NCBI GenBank assembly: GCA_035771175.1
Contig: CM069598.1
Coordinates: forward strand, 22,117,438-22,181,437
Source: Paratinospora sagittata
Taxonomy: Eukaryota; Streptophyta; Magnoliopsida; Ranunculales; Menispermaceae
Reading direction: 5' to 3'
DNA length: 64,000 bases
This document shows positions 19,741-32,318 of this stretch, in pieces. Numbering within the stretch: the stretch's first letter is position 1; each line of letters opens with the position of its first letter. The translations under genes were made by a program, and so were the position numbers. The notes under the pieces are model-generated. The model saw only the letters and a program-made list of their open reading frames with translations. It was not told where the DNA came from and did no database searches.

Positions 19741-22700
19741 GAAACCTCCTCATTTCTCATTCCTCACACCAAATCACCTTCTCTTGTGAATTTCTTCTCC
19801 TTTCCACGCATTCTAAGTTTTTGAGACTCTCGATGCGGTGCAACAAAGTTCTGTCCGGAGGAAAGCGCCAGTTCTGAAAGAGGTACAACGAAGTTCTGTC
19901 TGGAGGAAAGCGCCAGATTTGAAAGAAGAAGTTTTATCTGAAGGTAGGGAACGAAACATAGGTTTGCGTGTTTTATAACTTTTATTAAAGTTTACATTCA
20001 ATTATTATTATGTCTACTATTCATTTACACTGCATTATGTCATATACTGTTTATACTGCCGCACTTATGCCTGTATATTTGGAATTCATGTATTGCACTG
20101 TTATAATGCCAGATTTGTGGTCAATCTGAATCAACTAGACTCGGTCTTGTCCTCAGTAACTTTAAATAGTGAACGGGAGGCAGCGGGCTGCTCTAGGCGA
20201 TTGGTATTTAAGCAGACCTTGTGTCTCACCTCTCAACTGGGGACTGATCTAGTTGGTCTTATTGAAAGCTATCAGCTTATACAGTAATACTCAATGTCCT
20301 AATCTTGTACGTCGTGATACCGACCCTGATAAGGATCACCAGACGTTGCCAAAGTCAGTCTAAATGTCAAGAAAAGACTAGACCAGTAGACTAGACCAGT
20401 TCATGCATTGGCATCATACATATCACCACCTAGGGACGTATATGGTTTATGACTCATAGAATAGTTAGGAACATTGCTCGCTATTCATTACATTTTTCTG
20501 GAGAGGGACGTACATGAGAACCCGGCTACAACCGGGGAGGGACATCAGTACGTGAATCCAGAGCATTGTTCCTGTACGTGAATTCAGGCGATGTACATTC
20601 ATCAAACCATTACGAGACGGTGTCATGCATACATACATATTGATTGATTATGATGCTTACATGTGTATTTAAGATATATGATATTGAAGTATGCTTTATT
20701 AATTGTTATACTCATGCACTATTTACCCACTGAGCGCGTTAAGCTCACTCCATTATTATCTAATCTTTCACAGGAAATTAGGGTGGACTGGGTGTAGGTT
20801 ATGGGGCCCACATTTTGTACCCTTTGTATGACTCATTGTGGATTTTGGGAGTATGATCCCTTGACCATTTTATGTACAAAAGTATTTTGAATTATATGAA
20901 ATCAGATTTGTACTGTGTATACTGTATTTCCGTTGCGCACTCTGTTGTTACCATTGTAATTGTTCCAAATGCGCGCCCCGTCCGTGAGTGTACCGCCGGT
21001 TTAGGCGCGTTCGGGCGGGGTGTGACAGTTTCACCATCATAACCTCTAGATAGGAGTGTGAGACCTAAGACTGAATCAACTCAGGCCGAACTGGCTGAGG
21101 TAGCCAAAACTTCTGTACCCACACCTCCTGTCGAAACCGCAGTTGAACCATCTCACCCATTTCCTTCAACCCAGAAAACCAAGAAGGGTGACAAAACATA
21201 AAAGCTTGCTAACCAAGCTGTGATTTAAGGTTGCTTTGTTGATTTTGAGTTTTTCACAAACTCCCACCTAGATATTCTGTCTCTGTTTGAATTTCAAGGT
21301 TGGACCAATCTTCTTTCCTTCAATTCAAAATGGTATCCTAACCTTGTCAGCCAATTTTATTTAAATTTGGTCGATAAACCCCGATCAAGACTTGTAAAAC
21401 AATCTCAGGTAAAAGGAAAATCTATTGAGATTTCTCCTAGATTCTTTTCTAATACCTTTTCTCTGTCGAGTGGTGAAAGTGCTCACACTCTTTCCTTCAC
21501 TAAAGGAAAAGTCCAATATCCAGGCTATAACAACCTTTCTGCCTTGAACCATGTTTGAAAGAAAAAGGATCATAGGAGTGTCAATAAGAAACTAACCAAT
21601 CAATCTTTTGAACTCATACCCAGAATAGTCCACAACATCATTACCCATATCATTCAACCTAAGACTGGCAGTAGGGGTAATGTAAATGATCTAGACTTGT
21701 TTTTAGTCTGGTGCATTCTGGAGAAAAAGAAAGTGAATCAAGCCCACATTCTCATGCACGTTATGGATACTGTGGTTAGTAGAGGATGAGGTCTTCCTTT
21801 TGGTATGTAACTCACCACTTTATTCGAGAAGTGTGGAATAGATTTCAATGGAGAAAATTACAAGGAGACCAACAAATATAATTGCATTGGTCAAACCACT
21901 GTTAAGCTTATAAGATACATTTATGTCTCTGCATTGGAAAGATGGTTTCCAATGTCAGAAGTTCCACTTGAAGGGAAGTCTAGTGGGAAGGATGAAGCAA
22001 GAGGAGAAGATGTTCCATCATTGGAGAAAGAGGTTGTACAAGCTTCAAGTACCCAAGTTGAACAAACTACTGCCATAGCTGACGTAAAACATGTTGCAAC
22101 TGAAGTTGTCAAAGTTTAACATGCAGAGAAACTTGTTCATGCTAAAGAACATTCCTTGGATGAGGTGAATCGAATTGCTCAGGCAATTTTGGAGGAAGTC
22201 ACCAGAGAAAGAGTCAGTGAGGACTCAGACAGAACTATCTCCACTCTACCATCTCTATTTGATATCCCTTTATCAATTGAACCCCATGACTCAAACAAGA
22301 CTGGGGCTGATGATGAAAAGTCTAAAGAAAAAAAAGGGTTATGCTCTGGCTATCATACCCTATCAAGGAGATGAAATGCATGAGGATATCGATGAAACAG
22401 ATCATGTTGAAGAATATCACGAGGCTGCTGCTGATTTTCAAGTAGAAGAAAAAAAGGAAGATATTCATGAGGTGAGCTCATTCGATCAAGCTGATCATGC
22501 GACACCTTCACATCCTTTTACCAACAGGCCAACCGATGATTTCTTCAGAGAGGAAGATTTCTTGAGGAAAATCAGAGAAGATCAGATCTATGTTATGTCT
22601 TAGCTAATGAACCAATTGGAACAAAATCAATTACATCAGAAAAATGAGATATTGGTAGAAGTTAGAGAATCTCTGAAGTCTCAAGAGAGATAAGAAGTTA

Positions 22701-24181
22701 ATGAAATGAAATAATACACATCTCACTTGATCCAGACAACAAAGATGCTAGGGAATGTTACAACTAATGGACAAACAATTGAGTGACATGCAATCCATGC
22801 CTTCATCAAGTTCCTCAAATTCTCAACCACCTTTAGTCAGACCTCAAGCATCACAAAGTCACTCAGCGCAAGCTACACCTAGTTATACTTCGAGTGATGT
22901 GACTACAGAAGCTTTGAAGAAGATTCTTGAAGAGATTTAAAGCTTAACAGGTAAAGTGGTTGAATCCTCTAAAGATACTTCAAATTTTGAAGCCTTGCAA
23001 ACAATTTTGGATGCTATCTTAGATCAAGTCACCAGCGAAACAGAGCTTGATCCAATTGTGCAGGCCATCTCAAGTTTGAAAGAGAATTTTACTTCTGTCG
23101 GGCTAGCACAAACAGAGGACAGCAGACTAACCAAGATTCTTGACTTGGATACTCGTGCTTATGAAAAGATTCATAACTTAGAAGAGAAGATGTTTTGCCT
23201 TGCCACCACCATGTTGGATCTGTCATACACTGTAACCACTATTGCAGATCGTGTGGAGGGCATTGTAGGCTTCTTTGAAGACCTCTTCAAGGAAATGAAC
23301 AGTAGGTTGCATTATACTGTCTGCTATATTGCCTCCAGCATGAAACGCTTTGCGTTGCTTTTTCATCTATTGGAGAAGAAGGCTGTAAATGGTCCACCTG
23401 CACAAAGAGCTCCCGCATTCACACGCTCACAAGGACCTAAGAGTCTGACAAACTTCTTGGAATATTAAAGTGTGAAGAAGAAGAAGAAGAAGATGAAGAA
23501 CCCCCTAAACACTATAAGAAGAAGAGTGTCTCCACCCCGAGTCCCTCATCGGAAACTTTCCATGATCCTAAACGCAAGCACCCAATCAGGCTAGAATTTG
23601 AAGGTCACACGCTATCTCCTGATTTTGCTAAAGATCTTGAGGAAATGAAAGCAAAAGGTTTCAAACCTGGTCCACCTCTTGATCCCTTTAAATTTGGTGT
23701 TTCCAAGCCAGCCTACGACAAATTCATTAAGAAATCTAAGTAGACTGTTGTAATTGACAAGTTTGTCAAAGGCTTGAGAGAAAACTCAAATGGTTATGAG
23801 CAGCCACCAACACCTAGGAAACCCAAGGATGATTCTTAGAAGTCTGAACCCAGTTCAAGTGGATCTTAGAAGGATGAGGAAGCCGAGAGAAAAAAAAAAG
23901 GGAAGGGTCTCAATACGAGCTAAGCCTACCCAGTTTTTGATGTTTTCAAAAGGGGAAGAAATGAACGGAATATATTGAAGCTAAGTTAGCTTAAAAAGGG
24001 ATGCTACAAGTCAGGGGGAGTCTATCTGAGTGAAGTATATCATATTGATTGTACTTATCTTATAATTTATATGTTGTAATAAGATATACTTGATATGCTT
24101 GTTACTCTCTAGTTCTCAATTTGTTATATGTTTGATTTAATGAATATAATCATCTGCATGATCTTTGGGTGTTTGAAATTA

Positions 24182-24197
24182 TAAAAAAGGGGGAGAT
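24182..24197 (+). other. CopA-1 polypurine tract
   Basis: aaaaaagggggagat abuts the 3' LTR start TGTTATCTC. A further gggggag copy lies at about 24014, as in other SIRE/Maximus-like ends. Confidence 0.9.
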
Positions 24198-24720
24198 TGT
24201 TATCTCAAGGAACCCAATGATATGAATGTTTTGATGATTCCAAATATCTCCAGATTGTGTATGTAATGATCTTGTCAAGTGTTTCAGATTTATCAAGAAT
24301 CAAGATCAAGGATTAGTGCTCACAAGCCTATTGAATATCATGATTAAAGTCCCAAGACTTTCATCACTTAGAATGTAAAGACTATCGATCAAATTACTCT
24401 CAGCAGGATTTAATCAATTGAATGCTTTGATCGTTACATTTTAAAGGTATTTTAACGACTTCCAAAATATTTGATTTAATCCAAAAATACCATATTTTTC
24501 TAGTCGTGTTTAATCGAGCTTTAATCGAAAAATACAAAAATCATTTTAATAGTCTTTTAGGACGCTAATGTTTTAGCAGCGCCCTCCTGGACTTTATAAC
24601 TCAGGACGTTGATAAAATATTAGGACACTGACATCCATTCAAAGTTGAATTGAACTGACTAATCATGACGCTTAATTGTAAGTAACGGCCTCACTTAAGT
24701 CAACCTTAGAAGTTGTTAGG

Positions 24721-26090
24721 TGATAGTTGCATATTTAGATAGGTTTTAGAGTATGTTTTAGGTGTGTTTTAGGACATTTCATGCATTAGTTTGGTGCATT
24801 TGTTTAGTTTTAATACATTTGATAGTTTGATAATAAATTGGTTTTCATGCATTATTTTGGTTTAATAGTTTATAATTTGTTTTATTATATGTTTGAGTGT
24901 GTTTTTTATTTGATTTGCTTTGTTTTGTAGGTATTTAGATGTGTTAGTCATGGTTGTGGATGATGAAAACATGTTATAGAAGTTGCCAAGGAGAAACATG
25001 AAGAACCCAAGTAAAAAAGGAGCGAAAATTGGCTAAGTCCACACAAAAAGAGCAAACATCAACGTTCTGGGCACGTTCTGGGCATGCCAGGAAGTAGCGC
25101 CGTGGTGGTGAATACAAGAAGATAAGAAGATGGTTCTGGGCACTGCAGCTCTCACTGTTCATGCGATCCAGGATTTTTGCAATTTTAGCAAGTTTTTCTC
25201 CACACTTTCTAATTTCAATTTTTATGGACGACTTGGGGCACATAATATCAAAATTTAGGGTTTTGAGAGGGGGAGACATTGGAGAAGAGAACAAGACGGC
25301 TCGAAGATGAAGAATGCAGAGATTCAACCTTCTAGGAAGAAGATTCAAGTTCCAAATTCTAGAATTTGATATTATGTTGACTTTAGAGTTTTCTCCATGT
25401 TTTGTGTTTGTTTCATCCAAAAGATGAACTAATTTATTGTTCTAGAGAGGAGATGGATCCTAACCTGAACATCATGGTTTAATTTTAGATTTTTCTTATT
25501 ATTAATGAAATGTCCATAGTTTATTTATGATTCCATGCACTTAATGTTTTTGGTTTACTTTCCACAAATCAAATGAACCTAAACTTGGAAGGCGATACTC
25601 GAGAAAGGGTTTTCTAGGTTGGATAAGGGGAATTATGACATGAAATAGTTGTAGAATCGAGAGGTTTACAAGGTTTCATGAGGTTGTAGGAAAGTCACGA
25701 AACTTAATGGGTTATTGAGAATTAGGGTTTTATCAAGATATCGAATCCTGTTCTTGATGATACGTTCTAATGGAGACGTGTGGATTTTGACTTATAGACT
25801 AGGAAATTGATTTGATAATAAGTGTGTCTAAGTTATATGATTGAAGGTTAGGTGAAGTCAAGTCTCTAGATATTCTCATATATTTGATATCTCTCATATT
25901 CTATTCGTTTGATATGAATTTTAATTGCCTTTTAATTATTGAAACTCTACCATTGGATTAGCTAGATAAAGTTAGAAATTAGTGAAAACGGTAGTTGGTG
26001 AAGTAAACTGCCCCTGTGGATACGATAACCCGACTCACTGTCGGAATATTATAACTTGATTGTCATGCGGTTGCGATAAATTCACGAACA
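24721..26090 (+). repeat. Athila solo LTR (plus)
   Basis: TGATAGTTGCATATTTAGA to gataaattcacgaaca, 1370 bp, the reverse complement type of the Ath1 LTRs. Target copies are ttagg (24716-24720) and tcagg (26091-26095), one transition apart; joining them rebuilds the GACGCT unit gttgtcaggacgc seen in other LTRs. A minus-strand frame at 24974-25420 is the same antisense LTR frame as in Ath1. Confidence 0.92.
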
Positions 26091-26490
26091 TCAGGACGCA
26101 GACTTTGTTTTAGCTCGCTGAAAGCTCTTTAAGTTCTTCAGAGATTTTATCTTTGATGACGCTGATAGTTATAAGTTGGAAAAAATTATCAGGACGCTGT
26201 CTGGATAGGATTGCTCTCATCTTAAGAGCTAACTTGATAACTTTTAGGGCGCTAATTTTCCTTCAGCACACTTAGCGTTGTTCTTAATGTTTAAAACGTT
26301 AGGACGCTTAGCTGTAGGTAGCACCCTCGTGCATCTAAATGCTTTAAAACAAAGCAGGACGCTAATTTTCAATTAGCGCCCTCATGTTTTCATCGTTTCT
26401 ATCTTAAAGTAAGTTAGGACGCTCACGTCTAAGGAGCGCTCTCACTTCACTGTTCAGTAGGATGCTTATGATCCATGAGCACCCTCAAAG
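26091..26490 (+). repeat. U3 GACGCT array, second part, type A
   Basis: Includes the best hairpin of the array: CGCTAATT (26360-26367), loop TTC, AATTAGCG (26371-26378), eight perfect pairs. Other units here are aggacgcttagctgtaggtagcaccctc and aggacgctcacg..aggagcgctctc. Confidence 0.75.
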
Positions 26491-26728
26491 GAACAAAACG
26501 ACAAAAATGGTATTTTACGATTCTAACTCGCACATCTTTCTAGACTACTTTTCAGAATCACTTTTTGCACAAAAATCATCATTTTAGTTTTGTCAGAGAT
26601 ATCTTCTGATTCGTGAAACACGTCTTTTAGACTTTCCTTATTCGTGAATCTAAAGAGAATCAGAATGTTAATAAAATGTGCAATTGCCATTTTTGTGATA
26701 CATTCTAGCTGTTGTGTAAACATTCATA

Positions 26729-26782
26729 TTTGAAATTCAAATTCAAATGAACAACAACTTCATCTTTACTAGTCTATAAATA
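26729..26782 (+). promoter_or_regulatory. CopA-1 3' LTR core promoter
   Basis: Inverted repeat TTTGAAATTCAAA at 26729-26741 and ctataaata at 26774-26782. In a 3' LTR this promoter faces outward, toward Ath2 and the type C LTR. Confidence 0.65.
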
Positions 26783-27159
26783 CAAACACTTAACAATCTG
26801 TAAAAACCACTGAAAATTCTTTGAGCCAAAACACTCTTAAAAGTTAGTTGAATTTTCACTTGATTAAAAGTTTGAACTATTTTGTTTTCAAAACACTTTC
26901 TTTGAAACTCTGTTTACTCAAAAGATTTTCATACTGAGTTAAATTTCTATCTTTAGCTAAAAATCTATTTGAAAGACATTGAACTGTTTTCACTCAAATT
27001 TTCAGCACTGTTTTAACATATATTATTCTTGATGAAAGAGAAACTTGAGAAATAGTTCATAGGATACACTTGTACTTCATTTCATAACTTGCATATTGTA
27101 TCAAGGGTGCAACAGTAATTATATAAACTACTAAGTTGCTACTCTTGTTTTTCAACAAG

Positions 27160-27362
27160 TGCTTAGGTAGTTCTCACACCCGTAAGCTGAGAAGGTTTAG
27201 GTTTGTCTCACACCCGTAAGCTGTGATAGGTAGTTCTCTAGCCTGTAAGTCAAGAGTTATAGGTTGGTCTCAAGCCTGCAAGTTGAGCAGTGTAACAGTT
27301 GTTCTCACACCCAGAAGTTGAGAAAAGGTGTAACGTTTTGATTCTCACCCGTAAGATAATCC
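27160..27362 (+). other. Stem-loop array, CopA-1 3' LTR
   Basis: Same set as in the 5' LTR: TTCTCA/TGAGAA around cacccagaagt, and GATTCTC..GATAATC, where one stem base has changed without its partner. Confidence 0.65.
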
Positions 27363-27547
27363 CTTTGTAAAAAGGTTTAAAATCCTAACTGGGGAGGTTA
27401 GGTAATGGACGTAGGCAAGTAGCCAAACCACTATAAATCGACTGTGAAAATTTATTTATTTTCTGCACTTTTATTTTTCCATTGCATTTAGCTTTAAATT
27501 GTCTAAGTGTCTAATTCACCCCCCTCTTGGACATTTCTGGGCCAACA

Positions 27548-27985
27548 ATGGATGCAACTCCCCACCACATCAACTCTGTGACAAAAACTCTTCTCTTCTG
27601 GAAACTTCAGGGTCTTGTAGATGGTGAACATGACTACTTCGTCATTAACCCTCAATGTGAGCTTTCCTTTGTGGACATCGATCAAAGCACGACCGGTGGC
27701 AAAGAATAGTCTCCCCAAGATTAAAGGTATCTCATCGTCTTCTTTCATGTCCAACACCACGAAGTCCACAGGAAAAATGAACTTATTCACCTTGACTAGC
27801 ACATCTTCTATGATTCCTCTTGGATATGTGATTGGCCTATCTACTAGTTGAAGGGATATAGTGTTTGGCTTCACCTTTCCATGTCCAAGGTTCCTGAAAA
27901 TAGACAATGGCATCAAATTAATGCTACCACCCAAATCACATAATACGTTATCAAATGAAGAAGTACGAATAACACAAGGGATGAT
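27548..27985 (-). pseudogene. pol: Ath2: Athila protease part
   Basis: The minus frame holds TIIPC, the active site CDLGGSINLMP, the ITYPRGIIEDVLVKV block, IPLILGRLFFATG and KGKLTLRVNDE, all matching Ath1 protease order. It continues the pol of 5808-7122 across CopA-1. The frame runs a few codons into the type C LTR at 27986, which cuts it. The glycine in DLGG (alanine in Ath1) and the F in GRLF are changes next to conserved residues. Confidence 0.88.
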
Positions 27986-28375
27986 TGTTGAACCAACTAT
28001 TCTCATGTCCCTTATGTGAAAGATATTTTGATAATTACAAACCACATTCTGTTTATGATAATACTGCATGCATGGTATATCTAATCCTACTTGAAGGTTT
28101 CAAAGAATCAATGATGCATGATGGATGTGTTATCAAGATCTACTTGAAGACCATGATCACTTGAAGATATATATAACTGTATGATTAGATTGTATTTAGG
28201 TTGTAGAATCTTTACTATCATATGATTTACCAATATGCATGACTGCATGATTTAGTCGAGTTGATTTTTTGATCATTTGCATTGAATTTTCTACGTTTGA
28301 ATTGATCCAAAAATACCAAGATTTTAATCTTATTTATCGAGTTTTAAATGAAAAATCCAAAACTATTTTTAGGTG

Positions 28376-28880
28376 TCCATCAGGACGCTAATGTCTCAGA
28401 AGCACCCTCCTGGACTTGGTAAGTCAGGACGTTAATGAAACATTAGGACACTGATAATGTTCAAGGCTGAATTGTACTTATTCATCAAGACGCTCACTTT
28501 ATCATTAGCGACCTCATTTAAATCAACCTGTGAATTTGTCAGGACACTGATTGTTTTAAAGTTTTAAATGTTTAAATTTTCAGGAAGTTGATCGTCGTTC
28601 GGCGCACTTACTATTTTTACGAGTTAAAATATCAGGACGCTCATCGTTAAGAAGCGCCCTTATGTCTTTTAGTTGTTTTAAATTGCTTTTAAAAGTTCAG
28701 GATTCTTACTCGTTAGTAGCACCCCCGTGACTCTAAATATTTTAAAACAAAGCAGGACGCTAATTGTGGATTAGCGCCCTCATGAAGTTTAGTCATTTTA
28801 ATTGCAAAGTAAGTTAGGACGCTTACGAGTAAGTAGCACCCTCATAGACAAAACAAAAAAATTGTTATTACGCGTCAGGA
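28376..28880 (+). repeat. U3 GACGCT array, type C
   Basis: About eight units. Best hairpin: CGCTAAT/ATTAGCG at 28758-28776 with loop tgtgg. A unit aggacgctcatcgttaagaagcgccc and several with one decayed arm are also seen. Confidence 0.75.
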
Positions 28881-28898
28881 CGCTAATTCAACACTGCC

Positions 28899-29233
28899 TG
28901 TGACGCCCCGAAAATTATTTTATCTAGCCCATAACCCAATTGCATTTTGCCCAAACTCTATGTGTTGCCTTGATATGCTTGGTGTTTGTTTGATGGTTGT
29001 TTAATGTTTGTATATTTGATGCTTAATAATGTATATAAATATGTGTTTTATAAATTGTATATGGGTCATGTTAAATTAAAGTATAATGCATATGTTATTA
29101 TTTATGCATGGGCCCATTAAACCATGAATTGATATAGGTTAGGATTGATTGAATAAAAGGATAAATGATAATGAAAATTTGGTGTATTAAATGATTGGAC
29201 ATTTAAAATACATGGGAGCATGAGATTGGTTAA
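28899..29233 (+). repeat. Chromovirus 5' LTR stump
   Basis: The first 335 bp match 32837-33171 closely, then at gattggttaa the sequence changes to tctgcgcccagggctcc, which is late gag. LTR rest, primer site and most of gag (several kb in the family) are lost in one deletion. Confidence 0.88.
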
Positions 29234-30091
29234 TCTGCGCCCAGGGCTCCGTTCTTATGTTATCAATGTGGGCAGGCTGGGCATAGGAAGTTAGAGTGTC
29301 CGAGTTTTCAGAGAGCCCAGGGATTTGTGCAGAAGTCCAGTGCCAGAGAGACAGCGAAGGCAGCTACTGAGCCAGACCAGACAGCATCCAGGACTTTGGT
29401 GGAAGGTACTCTTATTATTTGTGGTGCTTCTATGCATGTATTATTTGATGCTGGGTCTACATTATCATTCATATCTGTACGTATGGTAGATAGTTTGCAT
29501 TTGACTCCTATTAGGGCTAATACATGGTTAGTGGTAAGTACTGTAGCTGGGGAGAGGATTTACCCGAACATGATTTGTAGCCAGTGTGTGGTTCAGATTG
29601 GTGATGTTGAGATGCCTATTGACTTTCGAGTCCTAGAGTTTTTAGAGTTTGATGCAGTTCTAGGGATGGATTGGCTCGCGGCTTATCATGCAGTTGTCGA
29701 CTGTTACGCGAAGAGAATCATTTTTCAGATCCCTGGACACCCAGTGTTTACACTACAGGGTAGAGCTTCAGACCAGACAATCACAAGGGGTAGATTTGTG
29801 ACTGATGGAGATAGGGAGATTTTGGCTGGGTTAGTGCCTGATGAGGAAGAGACTAGTGAGGTGATACTTGAGGATATTGCCATTGTTAGGGACTTTCCAG
29901 ATGTGTTCCCTGTGGATCTTCCAGGATTACCACCGAAGCGAGAGATCGATTTCATTATTGAACTAGTCCCTGACACGAAGCCTATCTCCATGGCACCATA
30001 TAGAATGGCGTCAGCCGAGTTGAGAGAGTTGCAAAAACAGCTCGAGGAGTTATTGGCTAAGGGCTTTATTTGCCCAAGCGTGTCACCCTGA
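29234..30091 (+). pseudogene. pol: Chromovirus gag end, protease and RT start
   Basis: The zinc knuckle CYQCGQAGHRKLEC is at 29258-29299 (CX2CX4HX4C), in frame with the protease. The protease active site reads VLFDAGSTLSFIS, with the catalytic D kept and A where S or T is common, followed by AVLGMDWLA. The RT approach (FPDVFPVDLPGLPPKREIDFII, then PYRMASAELRELQKQLEELL) is clear. TGA at 30089-30091 ends the frame at the SP.GA motif at the start of RT. Confidence 0.9.
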
Positions 30092-31379
30092 GGAGCTCTA
30101 GTTCTTTTTGTGAAAAAAGAAAGATGGGAGCTTGTGGTTGTGCATCGACTATCGCCAATTGAACAAGGTGACCATCAAGAACAAATATCCTCTCCCAAGG
30201 ATTGATGACTTGTTTGATCAGTTGAGGGGAGCGAGGTATTTTTCAAAGATTGATTTGCCCTCCGGGTATCATCAGCTGAGGATCAGGGAGGAAGATGTGC
30301 CTAAGACAGCTTTCAGAACCCGCTATGGACATTATGAGTTCCTTGTGATGCCATTTGGTGTGACTAATGCACCGGCGATGTTCATGGACCTGATGCAGAG
30401 GGTCTTTAGGCAGTATCTGGATAAGTTTGTCATCATCTTCATTGATGACATATTGGTGTATTCCAAGACTCGGGCTGAGCATGAGGAACACCTCAGAGTG
30501 ACCTTGCAGACTCTGAAAGAGCATAGGCTATATGCAAAGCTGAGCAAGTACGAGTTTTGGATCACCGAAGTGAAGTTCTTAGGTCATGTGGTGAATTCTG
30601 AGGGGATCTCAGTTGATCCGTCTAAGGTTGAAGCCATTATCAGTTGGCCTAGGCCTACCACAGTGACCGAGATCAAAAGCTTTCTTGGGTTAGCTGGTTA
30701 CTATAGGAGATTCGTTCAGGGATTCTCCAAGATAGCTACGCCTATGACTAGGCTCACCCAGAAAGATGTGTCCTTTGTATGGACCGAGGAGTGTGAGAAT
30801 GCCTTTTTAGAGCTGAAGAAAAGATTGACATCTACGCCAGTGTTGATTTTGCCAGAGCCTGATCAGGAGTTGGTTATCTATACTGATGCCTCTCGTATCG
30901 GCTTGGGTTGCGTGTTGATGCAGAAGGATAGGGTCATTGCTTATGCATCGAGGCAGTTGAAGGTGCATGAAAAGAACTATCATGTTCATGACTTAGAACT
31001 GGCCGCAGTGGTTTTTGCTTTGAAGATTTGGAGGCATTATCTCTATGGTGAGAGATTCACTTTGTATTCTGACCATAAGAGCCTCAAGTACTTGTTCTCT
31101 CAGAAGGAATTGAACATGAGGCAGAGAAGGTGGTTAGAGCTCCTCAAAGACTATGATTTTACATTGGAATACCACCCAGGTAAAGCCAATGTAGTGGCTG
31201 ATGCGTTGAGCAGGAAGCGGGTAGAGACAGTTATGGTAGCACGCCAGATGTCTCATGAGTGGAGACTACTTGAGGCAGCTACGGTTATGAGTATACGTGC
31301 TACCCATTCAGATCAAATTATGATATGTGCTCAGATGAGAGCTCAGCCTACACAGGTCCGGGAGGTGATTGACCAATAG
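30092..31379 (+). pseudogene. pol: Chromovirus reverse transcriptase and RNase H
   Basis: After the stop the frame is kept to FVKK, then a frameshift near 30110-30130 leads to the long open frame from 30132. RT blocks are [34 protein letters not shown], the palm motif [10 protein letters not shown] (30438-30467) and [11 protein letters not shown]. RNase H holds the first acidic block ([14 protein letters not shown]), the [12 protein letters not shown] helix, [10 protein letters not shown] and VVADALSRK. Apart from the frameshift the domains look whole. TAG at 31377-31379 parts this from integrase. Confidence 0.92.
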
Positions 31380-32318
31380 AGACTTGATGTTGATTATGTG
31401 ATGTACAAGTCTTGGGCTGAGAGCAATGATTTTACTGATTGGCACTTGTCATCTGATGGTGCCTTGAGATTTAGGGGATGTTTATGGGTTCCTGCAGATC
31501 CACAGCTCAGACAGAGTGTGCTCCAAGAAGCTCACAGATCTCATTATGCTATTCATCCTGGCGGAACCAAGATGTATCATGATATGAAAAGAATGTATTG
31601 GTGGCCCGACATGAAGAGAGAGATAGCTCAGTTCATTCAAAGGTGTGAGATCTGTCAGAAGGTCAAAGCTGAGCATCAGAGGCCTGGAGGGCAGATGCAA
31701 CCGCTTGCCATTCCTGAGTGGAAGTGGGAGCATTTCACTATGGACTTTGTTGTGGGATTACCCAACACCCCGAGGAGACATAATGCTGTTTGGGTTATTA
31801 TTGATCGCTTGACTAAGTCGGCTCACTTTCTACCGGTGAACACTAGGGATTCTATGGACAAGCTGAGCAGACTCTATATGCGGGAGATAGTCAGATTACA
31901 TGGAGTGTCAGTTTCGATTGTGTCAGATAGGGATCCGAGGTTTACATCGGTATTCTGGCAGGGGTTGCAGAGGCAGCTCGACAGTAGACTAGATCTCAGT
32001 ACCGCTTTTCACCCTCAGACGGATGGCCAGTCTGAGAGGTTGATATCAATTTTGGAGGATATGCTTCGAGCTTGTGTCCTTGAGTTCAGTGGTAACTTGA
32101 AGGAGTACATACATCTGTGTGAGTTCGCGAACAACAACAGCTATCCGTCCAGTATTGGCATGGCTCCTTTTGAGGCATTGTATGGTCGACCATGCAGATC
32201 TTCGGTCTGTTGGACGGAGGTAAGGGATATTGCAGTGATGGGACCAGAGTTTGTACAAGAACACACAGAGAAGATTAAGATGATCAAGCATAATATGAAG
32301 GTAGCCCAAGACAGGTAG
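31380..32318 (+). pseudogene. pol: Chromovirus integrase core
   Basis: Counted from the ATG at 31398, the zinc site is H49, H53, C83, C86. The catalytic residues are D116 (TMDFVVG), D177 (IVSDRD) and E213 (GQSERL), with DX35E spacing. FHPQTDGQSER and ANNNSYPSSIGMAPFEALYG are the usual Tekay/Del motifs. TAG at 32316-32318 cuts off the C-terminal part, which goes on in the same frame. Confidence 0.92.

Larger units (their letters stand above)
19620..21027 (+). repeat. Type D solo LTR with perfect target duplication
   Basis: TGTAATACCC to gggtgtgaca, 1408 bp, flanked by gtttc on both sides (19615-19619, 21028-21032). CopA-2 shows the empty site (gagttgtttcaccatc, minus strand near 61305). It holds three copies of a 20 bp GAACGTTC repeat and a TATA box. 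The ends, gttcgggcggggtgtgaca and ggtgtgacag, fit a Ty3/Gypsy chromovirus-like LTR, but no coding part is left, so the class is an inference. Confidence 0.92.
19564..23978 (+). pseudogene. CopA-1 accessory ORF, split by type D LTR
   Basis: The ATG at 19564 opens a basic N-terminus (KKLRPF, KRVVS) and is broken by the LTR at 19620; the frame resumes at 21033 after the duplicated gtttc. Next is FVDFEFFTNSHLDILSLFEFQGWTNLLSFNSKWYPNLVSQFYLNLVD-like sequence (about 21235-21375), which recalls the putative plant transposon protein domain (PF20167, from memory). Then come an acidic middle (EEVVQASS, EDSDRTIS), a Q/S-rich stretch, a helix-rich part (SYTVTTIADRVEGIVGFFEDLFKEMN near 23220-23300) and a basic tail. 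Many stops and a frameshift in the A-run at 22325-22336 disable it. Function unknown. Confidence 0.7.
7123..27547 (+). mobile_element. CopA-1: non-autonomous copia-like element, with three nested insertions
   Basis: TGTTATCTC at 7123 and gggccaaca ending at 27547 bound the element. Target copies are ataga (7118-7122) and atgga (27548-27552), differing by one transition, and Athila coding sequence rejoins across them. The interior has an initiator-Met-type primer site, a copia-type gag, then a long accessory ORF, then polypurine tracts. No protease, integrase, RT or RNase H is present between gag and the accessory ORF. Removing Ath1, the type D LTR and the Athila solo LTR leaves about 8.2 kb. 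CopA-2 (56023 onward) has the same plan, so pol absence is a family trait and not a one-off deletion. Confidence 0.9.
24198..27547 (+). repeat. CopA-1 3' LTR, split by an Athila solo LTR
   Basis: Without the nested LTR it is about 1980 bp. Left part (24198-24720) has the U3 start and first GACGCT units; right part (26091-27547) has the rest of the array (to about 26490), promoter, stem-loops and U5. It keeps the array lost from the 5' LTR. Confidence 0.92.
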
